Position numbers and translations under genes: made by a program
Notes under the pieces: generated by a model
The model's database searches: none
Told to the model about the DNA's origin: nothing
The model's input: the letters and a program-made list of their open reading frames with translations, nothing else
Source: Entrophospora sp. SA101
Taxonomy: Eukaryota; Glomeromycota; Glomeromycetes; Entrophosporales; Entrophosporaceae
Direction: 5' to 3'
DNA: 42,010 bases
Assembly (NCBI GenBank): GCA_958430865.1
Contig: CAUDNR010003591.1
Location: 1 to 42,010, forward strand
In this document: positions 8,440-18,843 of the stretch, in pieces
Position numbering within the stretch: the first letter of the stretch is position 1
How the letters are laid out: the number at the start of each line of letters is the position of its first letter

Positions 8440-9180
8440 TTCACCCCTGGAGGTGCTTTGGAAGAAAAGAAAGCCCCAGATAAGAAGATAGATGCCATAA
8501 CTAGCAAAGTCCTCATAAATAATATAGAAACAGAAGTTGTGATTGATACAGGATCAGGGCTGAGTGTTATTACAAAACAATATTTAGATAGGTTGGGAAA
8601 AGGCCCTATAAAAAATTTGGTATGGAAAATGTATGGAAAAATGCAAATTTCAGGTAAAATTCCATGCAAATTCCGTACAATTTTACATACATCTCCATGC
8701 CAAATGTTTTATAGGGAGGGATTGACCAAGAATTCTACTCCCAGCTAATAGATGTAAATGGAAATAAAACAAGACCATTGGGAATAGCCAAAGGAATATT
8801 AGTAACCCTTAATGGGAAAAGACCAATAAACATAGACATGGTAGTATTAAAAGCAGATAACCATAATGTGATATTAGGAAATAATTGGCTTAGCTGCCAT
8901 TAATTTTAAAAAGAAGATACTTGAAGCTAAGGAAAACGGTAAAGCTATACAATACCCAATTTTATTTGAAAAAGAGCCAAAGGAAGTAATACTTGAGGGA
9001 AATGAACTATATGAAGATGAAGTATTACAGGAGGAAGCAGCATATTTTGTAAAGGGCATGGGAGGAGAATGAAAGGAAGCACCAGTACTGACCATTAAAG
9101 GAGAATCCAATCTAACACCAAAACAAGAACAACAGCTGGATAAATTCATAAGTGAATATAAAGATAGGTTTGCAGAAGAC
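8440..9180 (+). pseudogene. Retropepsin (aspartic protease) relic
   Basis: The retropepsin motif is clear: VLINNIETEVVIDTGSGLSVITKQYLDRLG, with active-site DTGSG at about 8547-8561. After a frameshift near 8705-8740 the second half appears as DMVVLKADNHNVILGNNWLS (about 8837-8896), the usual retropepsin C-terminal segment. A linker to the reverse transcriptase follows. It would cleave the Gag-Pol polyprotein; this copy cannot be made as one protein. Confidence 0.7.
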
Positions 9181-9701
9181 CTCTTGGAATTAGGATGAAT
9201 AAAAGAATATGAGCACTACATACCTACCACATGTGAATGGCCCATTAAAAATAGACCCTATAGAGATGACAGGGAAAAAAGAACCTTCATAAGGGAGGAA
9301 GTTGAAAGGATGATCAATGCTGGGATTGTTAGGAATCCAACAACACATGGACATCCCCAGTAATAGTTGTGAAAAAGAAGAATGGCAAGTTAAGGTTATG
9401 TGTGGACTATAAGAAGTTAAATGAGAAAACCAAACAGGATGAATATCCTCTACCAATGATTAATGTCATATTTGATACAATGGTAGGAGCCAAATGGTTT
9501 ACTATGTTGGATTGTATGAGCAGATATTGGCAAATGAAAGTTACTGAGGAAGATCAAGAGAAGACAGCTTTCATTACAGAAGATGGATTATATGAATTCA
9601 CAGTAATGCCATTTGGACTAACCAATGTGCCAGCAGCATTTCAAAGAATGATGGACTGAGTTTTTAAAGACTACAAAGGAAAATTTGTAAATGTATACTT
9701 T

Positions 9702-9851
9702 CATCAGGAAATTAATTTAGCATAAACTTGCATAAATCTTATGATGCCGACGTAATATTGTGTAAATCTTACAGTGCCGACGTAAGTTTTACACTTTTTT
9801 ATTATTAAACTTACAATTGACATGTGTAAATTTTTTTATATTTTCCGGATG
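9702..9851 (+). mobile_element. 150-bp MITE in the RT YxDD motif
   Basis: Starts CATCAGGAAAT and ends TTTTCCGGATG, giving about 11-bp imperfect inverted ends. Flanked by TT on both sides; removing the element plus one TT restores TAC TTT GAT GAC. A near-identical copy, reverse-complemented, lies at 21359-21509. The interior has two CTTA..GTGCCGACGTAA hairpin-like repeats. No ORF. Confidence 0.85.
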
Positions 9852-9988
9852 TTGATGACATAACTATATATTCAAATACATTTGAAGAACACTTACAACA
9901 CTTGAGGAAAGTCTTCGATAAATTAAGAACAGTAGATCTTAAATTGGGAAGAGAAAAATGTGAATTTGCAAAACCAGAATTACATCTA

Positions 9989-10593
9989 ATGGTCATGCTT
10001 ACTTTGTCGAAAATTATTTTGTCAACAATCATTATGTCAACACCCATTTTGTCAAAAGTTTGTTTCATCAAAAGTTCATTTTGTCAAATGTTTTTGTCAA
10101 ATGTTCATTTTGTTGAAAATTTTTTCATCCTTGAGCCAGAGACCAAATGAGTTAGATGTGAGGAGTGTGGGAAGTTAGTTAAGAAATTAGATGAGGAAAG
10201 TGGAGTGTGTGGGAAGTAAGGTTCTGGGCGAAACCTCCTTAGTAATTGCTGAAACCACGGCAAAACTATATTAAATTTTATTAAAAATCCTGTTGAAAAT
10301 ATGCCGAAAGGCGAAACCTCAAAATGCGAAACTCTGCCAAAACTCTAATAAACAATTAATGTGTGACCTGCCGAAACCCTGCTGATTGATTTCTGGATGA
10401 GTTTTGGCAAGCAACCTTAGTGGGAAGTGTGAGGAGAAATTTGTTTAATGAAGTTTTTTTATTTGTGACGAAATAATTTTCAACAAAATGAGCTTTCAAC
10501 AAAACAAAATTTTGACAAAACAAACTTTTGTCAAAATGGGTGTTGGTGAAATGACTGTCAACAAAATGATTGTTGACAAAATGAATCAGACCC
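9989..10593. mobile_element. 605-bp TIR element with TTTTGTCAA subrepeats
   Basis: Flanked by ACATCTA at 9982-9988 and 10594-10600. The ends are long, imperfect inverted repeats of over 100 bp built from TTTTGTCAA-like units; the right end reads inward GGGTCTGATTCATTTTGTC. It interrupts the RT and contains the nested element 10217-10419. Class uncertain; the 7-bp duplication and long ends suggest a Mutator-like or hAT-like non-autonomous element. Confidence 0.7.
10217..10419. mobile_element. hAT-type MITE nested in the 605-bp element
   Basis: Ends TAAGGTT and AACCTTA, flanked by a perfect 8-bp duplication GTGGGAAG at 10209-10216 and 10420-10427. Same family as 7179-7371 (shared CTAATAAACAATTA and GAGTTTTGGCAAGCAACC). 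Confidence 0.85.
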
Positions 10594-10799
10594 ACATCTA
10601 CTGGGACATATTATTGGAAAAGATGGCAAAAAACTAGATCCAGTGAAAGTTGAAGTAATTAAGAATTGGCCAACACCAAAAACAGTAAAGGATGTTAGAT
10701 CATTTCTGGGACTGGCATCTTACTACAGGAAATTTATGCCAGGATTCTTGAAAAAGCATTACCAATGTTTAAACTAATAAAGAAGGATATGCAATCAAA

Positions 10800-11160
10800 T
10801 GGATTAAAGACTGTCAAGAAGTGTTTGAAAAGCTGAAAGAGCTTTTGACAAAGGAACCTATTTTAAGACATCCAGATTTCAATAAACCATTTATACTTTC
10901 AACAGATGGACCCAAGTTTGGATTAGGAGCTATCTTAGCACAAAAAGATGTTGAGGGGAGAATAGGAGTAATTGCTTATGCTAGTAAAGCACTAGTAGGA
11001 GCACAACAAAATTATTCAGGATCAGAATTAGAACTATTGGCTGTAAAATGGGTCACAGATCTGTTTTATGTATATTTGCTTGGAAAACCTTTTACTGTAG
11101 TTTACCAACCACCAACCATTAAAATATCAATTCAGTACACTTGTTTTAAATAATTGAATG
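10800..11160 (+). pseudogene. RNase H domain relic of the Ty3 element
   Basis: The frame 10821-11153 reads FEKLKELLTKEPILRHPDF, then FILSTDGPKFGLGAILAQKD, IGVIAYASKALVGAQQNY and ELELLAVKW: the RNase H domain that follows the RT in Ty3 elements, with catalytic Asp in STDGP and Glu in SELELL. It breaks down after VVYQPPTIK. The connection to the RT is frameshifted near 10755-10820. Confidence 0.75.
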
Positions 11161-11972
11161 CAGAAATGGCTAGTACACTTACAACAATACTCATTTAAAA
11201 TTGAATATAATCCAGGATGTGCCCAAGGACATATAGATGCCTTCAACCAACCCAATTCATATTATTAGAAAAATATTGTTTACAAAGAGACCAACTTAGA
11301 CAACAACAGAAGAAACAAAAATGAGCTCAATCATTAAATTTTTATCAAAAAGGGTACTGGCTGAAAAGCCGGGACCAAAAAAACAAATACTGTGCGAATT
11401 ATTGATAGAAGAATTGAGTCAAGTATTGGTTGCACCTGAGATAAGTACTCATGAAGATGCCTTGACTACTACACCAAAAGAAGAAAAAATAAACAACCAG
11501 TAGTGGAGGAAAATAAAATTATCACTAGAACACAACAAATTAACCTGGGAGCATCTTCTGAAGAAGAAAATGATCTGGAGGAAGGGGGTTCTAGTAGTAA
11601 TCAATATCAAACACACTTAACCATAGGAAGAATACCAATTTTAGTCCACTAAAAAGATGGGAATCAATTACATTTCTAAATCATAGGGAAAACCAGTTAC
11701 AATGCAAATGCAATAAAACATGGTTGAAACAAAAGGCCCAGGAACATTTTGAATGGGTCAGCCTAACAAGAAGGGTGAATTATCATTGTTGCAACTGTGG
11801 AAGACCAACTGCAAAATCAGATACTCATGATGGATGGAAATGGGGATGTTACCAGCTATGCAATTTATGCTTTAAAACCTGATCTTATGACATCATGGAA
11901 GAATCATGGTGTGAGATTGTAAATAAGGACTGGGGAAGTCCCGAGCATGTCGATCAATCGGAACCAACTTAC
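11160..11972 (+). pseudogene. 3' end of Ty3 pol, cysteine-rich segment
   Basis: Continues from RNase H as WLVHLQQYSFKIEYNPGCAQGHIDA (shifted frame), then loses recognisable integrase. At about 11700-11880 a frame shows CKCNKTWLKQKAQEHFEW and CCNCGRPTAKSDTHDGWKWGCYQLCNLCF, a Cys-rich possible zinc-binding segment whose role I do not know. A 60-codon frame at 11321-11503 is unrecognised. Confidence 0.5.
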
Positions 11973-12250
11973 TGTGGCAGCCACGTGACAATGACATCAT
12001 TTTCTATTTTTATCTAATATTTTGTGTAACAACTACGCCACATACTGCGTCATGTTACACATTACATCATTTCTATTTTTAACTTATTTTATTATTAATT
12101 CAATTATTTGTAATAGTGACTCATAGGATTAGTCATTATGAGTCATAGCATTAGTAATTAATGATTATTAAGCTAGTGTAAAATAGTAAATTATAAATCA
12201 CGGGAACGAACATATAAATCGGAAATGATTTACATGTATCACGAAGTGAA
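11973..12250 (+). repeat. Partial 3' LTR
   Basis: Begins TGTGGCAGCCACGTGACA, with the TG start typical of LTRs, just after a purine-rich stretch (GACTGGGGAAG). It is AT-rich, non-coding and runs into the N gap. There is no second LTR in the window to compare with, so the limits are inferred. Confidence 0.5.
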
Positions 12251-12260
12251 NNNNNNNNNN
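12251..12260. other. Assembly gap (10 N)
   Basis: Ten undetermined bases join LTR sequence to the interior of a primase-helicase copy. True gap length and order are unknown. Confidence 0.99.
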
Positions 12261-13583
12261 TTATTGGTCTCGGGCTCATTGTTAATAGGTAAGTCGGGAG
12301 ATGGTTTAACTTCTTCATTGCTAGATGAGGTATAGCCTCGAATTTCCGATTCCTCAATAATTTCTGGAGGTTCGGGTTTATCGTCTACAGGTTCTACACA
12401 TTCGATCTCTGGAGTCATGGGTATATCAGCAGACTTAGATGACGAAGCAACTGAACTTTCATTTGTTATAGAATCGAAGAGATCCTGGGTCAAGTTAGTA
12501 ATGGGTGGAGCAGGTGATACATTCTTACCTTTTTTGATGTGATCGGTGGTTAATGGAATGGGATCTATTTTTTCTGGTTCGGGAGTTATGATTTTTGGAA
12601 CATCAAATATAGGAATATTTGTGGATTCATTGGAGGATGTCTCGGTTTGAGGTGTGTCGGAAAATTCCTCGATATCACCTACCGATTCACGTAACTTAGC
12701 TACGATTTTGGATCGATCAAGAATATATACCCATTCTCTTTTTCCATTAATCCGTACTTGCTTTTTCTCGATTCCTATCAGTGGAAGAAAACCTCCAAAT
12801 TTGTTATTACTGATTCGATCTTCACCATCATTCCCACACCAAGTAAGATAATCTTGATATAAATTTCCACAGATTGGTTTTTCGATTTGATTTTTGGGCC
12901 ATGATTTAATATGTTGTATTATAAAGCGAATAGGGTTTGGGAGTTGTTTCATTATTGTATCTGTTTTCATTTTAGTGATAGGGAAATTTTGTGGACTCCA
13001 CTTTGACAGATCACGGCTAAGAAGATATGACATAACTACTCCTGGCGCGTCGAAATGATCGAGAATTTTCCCTAGTCGATCAAAATATGGTATATTACCC
13101 CTACAACGTGGAGATACGTCAAAACAAACTACGCGGGCATCGCCAGCATCTATTTTGATAGGGGTATCCTGGTTACTTGTAATCATAAACCCACTGAAAT
13201 CATTTAATCTTAAAGGTTCTAGACCTTTTCGTTCTATAGATACTCTTCCTTCCGTTATAAGAGATTTGAGATGACCATTGAATCTATGCCATTCCCCACT
13301 AGACATACTAGTTTCATTCATAACTACAAGTTTTTTGCCTTGAATAAGACTATTAAATTTTCCAAGAATTTTCCCCAGATCGGAAGTCGCGTAATGGAGA
13401 TTTGGTCCTAATACCTTATCACCAATAAAATCAGTAATAATATTTTTTCCACACTGTTGAAGTGCAGATTTTAATACTAGAATTGAGCGAGGTTTCTTCT
13501 CCGGTCTTTGTACTAAAAATGCCCACCAGTTCCAAATATATTTATTAAGTTCCTCATTCCCGTTACAGATCACATATTTTACA
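12261..13583 (-). pseudogene. Primase-helicase fragment (helicase half)
   Basis: Practically identical to 2175-3497 of the intact gene; the one difference I saw is silent (T for C at the position equivalent to 3251). It covers the SF3 helicase from Val568 (Walker A, Walker B, motif C) into the disordered tail, and is cut by the N gap. At its 5' end the match stops abruptly within the His567-Val568 codons and is replaced by unrelated sequence (frame to 13657 starting MPCNWLLVGDIHFCK). It lacks the whole primase domain. It is either a truncated copy or an assembly fragment of another copy. Confidence 0.75.
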
Positions 13584-13765
13584 GTAGCGCAATATTGCCC
13601 TTTTGCTGGGGTCTTGCAGAAATGGATATCCCCGACTAATAACCAATTACAAGGCATTTTCGATTTGTAATCGCAAAGTGGTTATATTATTCTATTCTCA
13701 CTTTCATATTTAAAATTAAATTTGAGGATGGTATTAAGATTAAAATTTTACCGAATCAATCTATC
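13584..13765. other. Unique sequence between helicase fragment and DUF3846-like gene
   Basis: The first 75 bp continue the minus-strand open frame of the fragment with residues I do not recognise. The rest is AT-rich and would be the promoter of the plus-strand gene at 13766. Confidence 0.4.
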
Positions 13766-14200
13766 ATGACAATATATCGTGGAATATATATTCCTGTAAA
13801 TGGTCCTCCGGAAGTAAAAAGAATTAATAATACTAGTGAAGAAATCTGTCGCCTACTAGAATGTACCAATAATCAGCATATTACCATTTGCGACTTGGAT
13901 AATTATGATCTTGCTATATTATATGATGATGATGGTTATGCTAAATCTTTACCTCAGAATCCATTAGCGACTCGTCTTATATATCAACGAATGGGACGGG
14001 ATGATTTACCACCAATTCGAGGGCCTGTTGTATTAGTTGACGATTACAGAAAATTATCTCTCAAAGATCTTCATAAATTATTAAAAATACCCTATAATAG
14101 GGAGCGGATTGAAAACGCCAGTAGGAAAATGTTAGAAGATGTACAGGCTTTTTTGAAGCGACAGCAAGATACTAAAGATTATACTTTGGATGCGAAATGA
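13766..14200 (+). CDS. DUF3846-like protein (144 aa)
   Basis: Intact 144-residue single-exon ORF. The centre reads LAILYDDDGYAKSLPQNPLA, then TRLIYQRMGR and IRGPVVLVDD, closely matching the pattern of DUF3846 (acidic stretch, LPxNPxAT, then GPVVVV), a family of phage, plasmid and some large-virus proteins of unknown function. The C-terminal 45 residues are a charged helix. It converges on the copy-2 primase-helicase with 140 bp between stop codons, a place held by a different gene in copy 1. Assignment is by motif memory, not by search. Its base composition resembles the module rather than the AT-rich surroundings. Confidence 0.6.
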   Translation: MTIYRGIYIPVNGPPEVKRINNTSEEICRLLECTNNQHITICDLDNYDLAILYDDDGYAKSLPQNPLATRLIYQRMGRDDLPPIRGPVVLVDDYRKLSLKDLHKLLKIPYNRERIENASRKMLEDVQAFLKRQQDTKDYTLDAK

Positions 14201-14340
14201 GATATAAGTACACTTTCATGTATTGGAATATTTTTTGATCCAAATTTTTATATTAACCAGTTGTAGAGAGCAAAAAATCCCCCTATATCGAAGCTCCTAC
14301 CTGCAAAATTCACCTTATTCGTTCCTCATCGACTAAGCAA

Positions 14341-17300
14341 TTACCATAACATACCATTTTCCTGGAGTATGTTAATCGTTTTTTTCCATTCCTCATCAGT
14401 ATCCAGCCACGAAGTCGTGATTCCATCTTCCTCAAGAGTACGGCGGATTATTTCTTCACTTATTAATCTTTCTCGTACTGTCATATCCATATATTCACTG
14501 GGATTTTCTTCGGCCTCCTTTGCATAACCACACATTCTCGCGTCAGTCTGCATTCTATCACGGAATGCTATGGAATCGAGCTTATCTTTATCAGTTATAG
14601 TAATGAAAATCTCTGGATCCTCACCAAGTTTGATGGCTTTTTGCCTTAATCGTATTTCTCGTTGCTCCCTGGTTTGATATCCGGGTGGGTATGATATCTG
14701 GGTGGGAGTTTCTTCATTACTGGTTTTTGGTTCATCATTCGTGGATAAGACTGGAGATATCTTGGGCTTATTTTCCAGAGATTTGATATTCTCAATAGAA
14801 GGTTTGGATTTATCGTCTGATGGTTCTACGTGTTCGATATCAGGAGGCAGAGATATATTGGTAGATTTGGATGACGAAGCAACTGAATATTTTGGTTGAT
14901 CTATTATTGAATCGAAGAGGTCTTGGGTCATGTTAGTGATGGGAGGGGCGGATACTATTTCCTTACCTTTTTCGATTCGATCGGTGGTCGATGACTCAGA
15001 TATCTTTTTTTCTGGTTCGAGAGATGTAACAATTTCAGGTATATCGAATACAGGGATATCTGTGGACGCGTTGGAGGATATCTCGGCTTGAGGTGTGTCG
15101 GAAAATTCCTCGATATCACCTACCGATTCACGTAACTTAGCTACGATTTTGGATCGATCAAGAATATATACCCATTCTCTTTTTCCATTAATCCGTACTT
15201 GCTTTTTCTCGATTCCTATCAGTGGAAGAAAACCTCCAAATTTGTTATTACTGATTCGATCTTCACCATCATTCCCACACCAAGTAAGATAATCTTGATA
15301 TAAATTTCCACAGATTGGTTTTTCGATTTGATTTTTGGGCCATGATTTAATATGTTGTATTATAAAGCGAATAGGGTTTGGGAGTTGTTTCATTATTGTA
15401 TCTGTTTTCATTTTAGTGATAGGGAAATTTTGTGGACTCCACTTTGACAGATCACGGCTAAGAAGATATGACATAACTACTCCTGGCGCGTCGAAATGAT
15501 CGAGAATTTTCCCTAGTCGATCAAAATATGGTATATTACCCCTACAACGTGGAGATACGTCAAAACAAACTACGCGGGCATCGCCAGCATCTATTTTGAT
15601 AGGGGTATCCTGGTTACTTGTAATCATAAACCCACTGAAATCATTTAATCTTAAAGGTTCTAGACCTTTTCGTTCTATAGATACTCTTCCTTCCGTTATA
15701 AGAGATTTGAGATGACCATTGAATCTATGCCATTCCCCACTAGACATACTAGTTTCATTCATAACTACAAGTTTTTTGCCTTGAATAAGACTATTAAATT
15801 TTCCAAGAATTTTCCCCAGATCGGAAGTCGCGTAATGGAGATTTGGTCCTAATACCTTATCACCAATAAAATCAGTAATAATATTTTTTCCACACTGTTG
15901 AAGTGCAGATTTTAATACTAGAATTGAGCGAGGTTTCTTCTCCGGTCTTTGTACTAAAAATGCCCACCAGTTCCAAATATATTTATTAAGTTCCTCATTC
16001 CCGTTACAGATCACATATTTTACAATTCCCACACCAAGTAAGATAATCTTGATATAAATTTCCACAGATTGGTTTTTCGATTTGATTTTTGGGCCATGAT
16101 TTAATATGTTGTATTATAAAGCGAATAGGGTTTGGGAGTTGTTTCATTATTGTATCTGTTTTCATTTTAGTGATAGGGAAATTTTGTGGACTCCACTTTG
16201 ACAGATCACGGCTAAGAAGATATGACATAACTACTCCTGGCGCGTCGAAATGATCGAGAATTTTCCCTAGTCGATCAAAATATGGTATATTACCCCTACA
16301 ACGTGGAGATACGTCAAAACAAACTACGCGGGCATCGCCAGCATCTATTTTGATAGGGGTATCCTGGTTACTTGTAATCATAAACCCACTGAAATCATTT
16401 AATCTTAAAGGTTCTAGACCTTTTCGTTCTATAGATACTCTTCCTTCCGTTATAAGAGATTTGAGATGACCATTGAATCTATGCCATTCCCCACTAGACA
16501 TACTAGTTTCATTCATAACTACAAGTTTTTTGCCTTGAATAAGACTATTAAATTTTCCAAGAATTTTCCCCAGATCGGAAGTCGCGTAATGGAGATTTGG
16601 TCCTAATACCTTATCACCAATAAAATCAGTAATAATATTTTTTCCACACTGTTGAAGTGCAGATTTTAATACTAGAATTGAGCGAGGTTTCTTCTCCGGT
16701 CTTTGTACTAAAAATGCCCACCAGTTCCAAATATATTTATTAAGTTCCTCATTCCCGTTACAGATCACATATTTTACATGCCAGAGGATAGGATTCATGA
16801 TCTTTGTATTAATCTCTTTTGCCGGCTTAGCTAGAAATCCCAAGAAGAGATTGAAGAAATTCGTCTTTGGTGGGTTCACATTTGGTGGGTATGGGTGAAA
16901 GTTGATAATGCGATATCGAATTAGGTTATTAGTAAAAGCTCGTTGTATCAATGAACTTAATTTTACCAATTCTCCGCCTAGTTCGATTATGTTGATTTCA
17001 TATTTAGCAAGACTAAGTTTGGATTTCATATTAAAATAAAGTCCATCTTCTGGATGTTCAACTTTAAATAACCATGTTTCCGAGCCATCATCAACACAGG
17101 CAACCGTTGCTTGAATTGCTTCATATACTTCATCACGAGAAAATTTTTTATTTGATGCGCACATATCCAGTAAGTCACCCCATACAAAATGATCATTGGG
17201 ATCGGAAATTCTAGATTGCTCTAATTTTACAAGTTTGGGGAGGTTTTTTTCTCGATCTTCGATTGATTTTTTAACGATAAGTTCCAACGATGGTTTTCTC

Positions 17301-18460
17301 GTACCTGTGGATGTTTCTTGATCTGAACGATGACAATAGTAGCGGTAAGTTTTTTTATTTCTGATCACATATGCATTATCACTAGTGTGCTCTCGTTTAC
17401 AAAGTGGACAATCAGATATAGATGTACGGTTTAGAGGAAAAATGTCTGGAAGTGCGGGTGAAGGGTACAAAACTTCATAACCTTCTATTTTATATTCTTC
17501 AAGCAATCTTTCTATAACTTCTATTTCAGATCCGAATGTTCCTGCATCACTTTTATGCGAAGCATGGTCTATGGACCTACAATTATTCGATGTTTTAGGG
17601 TCTGGAACGTCTAACATTGGGCTATCTATAACTGGTGCATCATCGTTAGGTGGGCGAAGCATAAAGTCAAAAATTGTGCCATCTTCGGGTATAACAGCTC
17701 TCTTTGAGCGAACATGTTTATAAGTTTTTTCATCAGTTTTCTCACATTTTATTTCGACCACCTTTGGGGTTCCAAGCATTCGCAAGGAGAATGCACTTTT
17801 ATTTGCAATTTTATCGACAATACCCTCTGCTTGTAAACTTACTGGGAGCTTCTTACTGACGAGATCAACAAAAGAAGCAACTTTGGCAATATTTTTGAGT
17901 CGTAGACCAAATGTTGATATATGATATGACATTTTTTTCTGGTCGCTACTACTGCTTACAGTTAAGGTTTTAATATCCCAGTCTTTATAAATCTCAATAC
18001 AAGTACCTCTAAAAGCTCCAATTAGGGCATAATAAACTTGTTTACGTGTGAGCTTTGGTTCGATATTATTTAACGTTTCTTGGGGCAAATCAAAATCAAT
18101 AAAGGGGCGAAGTGGATCGTCCCCATCAATGAATTCGTGTAATCAATGTCCTTGTTGTTCATTAAATATAGCTTCTATCCCATCTTCAGTATCCGTCCCT
18201 AAGAATTGTCTTGGCTTTACACTATCGTCACGAATTTTATACATATATTCAGCCACACTTTCGGCTTTAAACCCCCGGTGGTAGAATGCCCCGTTATTTT
18301 CTGCCTCTAACTCTGGCTCAAAATTTTCAGCAATTTCTGGGCTCTCTGGTCGAGAAAGTGATACTTCCGCCTCTGTTGGTGTGCGATTGATGTTTTCCAC
18401 AGTTGGTATATCGGATGATACAGGTACAATAGGCATGCTATGTTCACTTTGGGTACTCAT
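14341..18460 (-). pseudogene. Second primase-helicase copy, broken by a stop and an internal duplication
   Basis: Paralogue of the intact gene at 1793-5197 in the same setting. Breaks seen: (1) a TGA for a Ser codon (TCA in copy 1) at about 18142-18144, early in the primase domain; (2) a 754-bp direct duplication (15271-16024 and 16025-16778) inside the helicase, which shifts the frame and ends translation six codons after YLTWCGN. An 18-bp in-frame deletion near 18395 is harmless. AEP motifs, zinc knuckle, Walker A/B and motif C are all still visible. From about 15090 to the stop, the acidic tail has clearly diverged from copy 1, while the body is nearly identical. Open pieces are 18143-18460, 16004-18088 and 14341-16065. 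The duplication might be an assembly artefact. Confidence 0.8.
15271..16778. repeat. 754-bp direct tandem duplication within the helicase
   Basis: 15271-16024 and 16025-16778 appear identical. The junction joins TTTTACA to ATTCCCACACC with no obvious shared bases. 754 is not a multiple of three, so it breaks the gene. Confidence 0.85.
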
Positions 18461-18572
18461 GTTTTTTCTGAAAGTATAATATTCGGAATTAAAAAGTTCA
18501 AAATGAAAATTAATTCTAAAGAATATTGATCAGTACATATTATATACTCAATCAAGATAAACATCAAAAAGA
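18461..18572. promoter_or_regulatory. Divergent promoter, copy 2
   Basis: Same 112-bp intergenic segment as 5198-5309; I saw no differences. It still serves an intact zinc-protein gene. Confidence 0.5.
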
Positions 18573-18833
18573 ATGGCATTTTATCGTTGTCCCTATATCC
18601 TTAGAACTGGAGAAGTCTGTAATCGGCCATGTTACCATCCCAATGGGTGCAAAGTTCACCGGGATTCACCTATTCGTTACCCTTGTAAAGAATATGGTTG
18701 TGTTAAGTTAACTTATTCCGATTATGGTTATTGTGATCCCCATGCACAGAAACATCGTAGAAGAGAGTATAATCAACAGAAGAAGCTGGAGAAGATGGCA
18801 CAAAAATCGGAAGCACTTGGAGAAAATACATAG
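18573..18833 (+). CDS. Small double zinc-binding protein, copy 2 (86 aa)
   Basis: Same length as the protein at 5310-5570 with all Cys and His ligands kept. The residue changes I saw are Ser to Pro inside the first cluster (CNRSC to CNRPC) and Ser to Ala in the basic tail. It stays intact although its divergent partner is broken, which is compatible either with a separate function or with recent decay of the partner. Confidence 0.7.
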   Translation: MAFYRCPYILRTGEVCNRPCYHPNGCKVHRDSPIRYPCKEYGCVKLTYSDYGYCDPHAQKHRRREYNQQKKLEKMAQKSEALGENT

Positions 18834-18843
18834 TGATATTGGC

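Larger units (their letters stand above)
6735..8440 (+). pseudogene. gag relic with CCHC zinc knuckles
   Basis: Gag core pieces are recognisable as KWDRWPGTYEETVSFRKQFF (about 6730), KKGETVDSYAGALTKLYMKADP (about 7114-7178) and YEKIFQHFGFGDNH onward to a first CCHC knuckle CNLCNQLGHEAVNC (about 7897-7940). Two further knuckles (CYYCNKMGHW, and a CYNYGKEGH form missing one Cys) follow at about 8005-8110, then a glutamine-rich tail. MITEs at 6811-7061 and 7179-7371 split the core; removing the second restores the frame through ADPLGQYPE. About 7395-7565 looks like another insert whose ends I could not fix. Several stops replace Trp or Gln codons. The product would be the capsid/nucleocapsid. 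Confidence 0.7.
9180..10800 (+). pseudogene. Ty3-type reverse transcriptase relic
   Basis: The clean segment is 9369-9659: KKKNGKLRLCVDYKKLN, then WFTMLDCMSRYWQMKV (the catalytic Asp motif) and EFTVMPFGLTNVPAAFQRMMD. The YxDD motif is interrupted by a 150-bp MITE at 9702-9851; without it the frame reads YFDD. The segment HLRKVFDKL...GREKCEFAKPELHL is then split by a second element (9989-10593) and resumes at LGHIIGKDGKKLDPVKVEVI and VRSFLGLASYYRKFMPGFL. Stops include TGA after RMMD and after DLLELG. Confidence 0.8.
6725..12250 (+). mobile_element. Decayed Ty3-type LTR retrotransposon
   Basis: In order on the plus strand: gag core, CCHC knuckles, retropepsin, reverse transcriptase, RNase H, a cysteine-rich 3' segment and a 3' LTR. 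The RT and RNase H are Ty3/Gypsy type. No 5' LTR is visible: the coding part begins directly after the satellite array. No integrase domain could be recognised between RNase H and the LTR. The copy has many stops and frameshifts and five or more inserted TIR elements, so it is dead. The 3' end runs into the N gap. Confidence 0.8.

Noticed and set aside
9702..9851. Introner-like element, because two copies interrupt exons and removal restores frame
   Set aside because: The ends do not supply GT and AG splice borders in the sense orientation; a MITE with a 2-bp duplication fits.
15271..16778. Helicase domain duplication as a new protein architecture
   Set aside because: The duplication shifts the frame and ends translation at once, so no two-helicase protein can be made.
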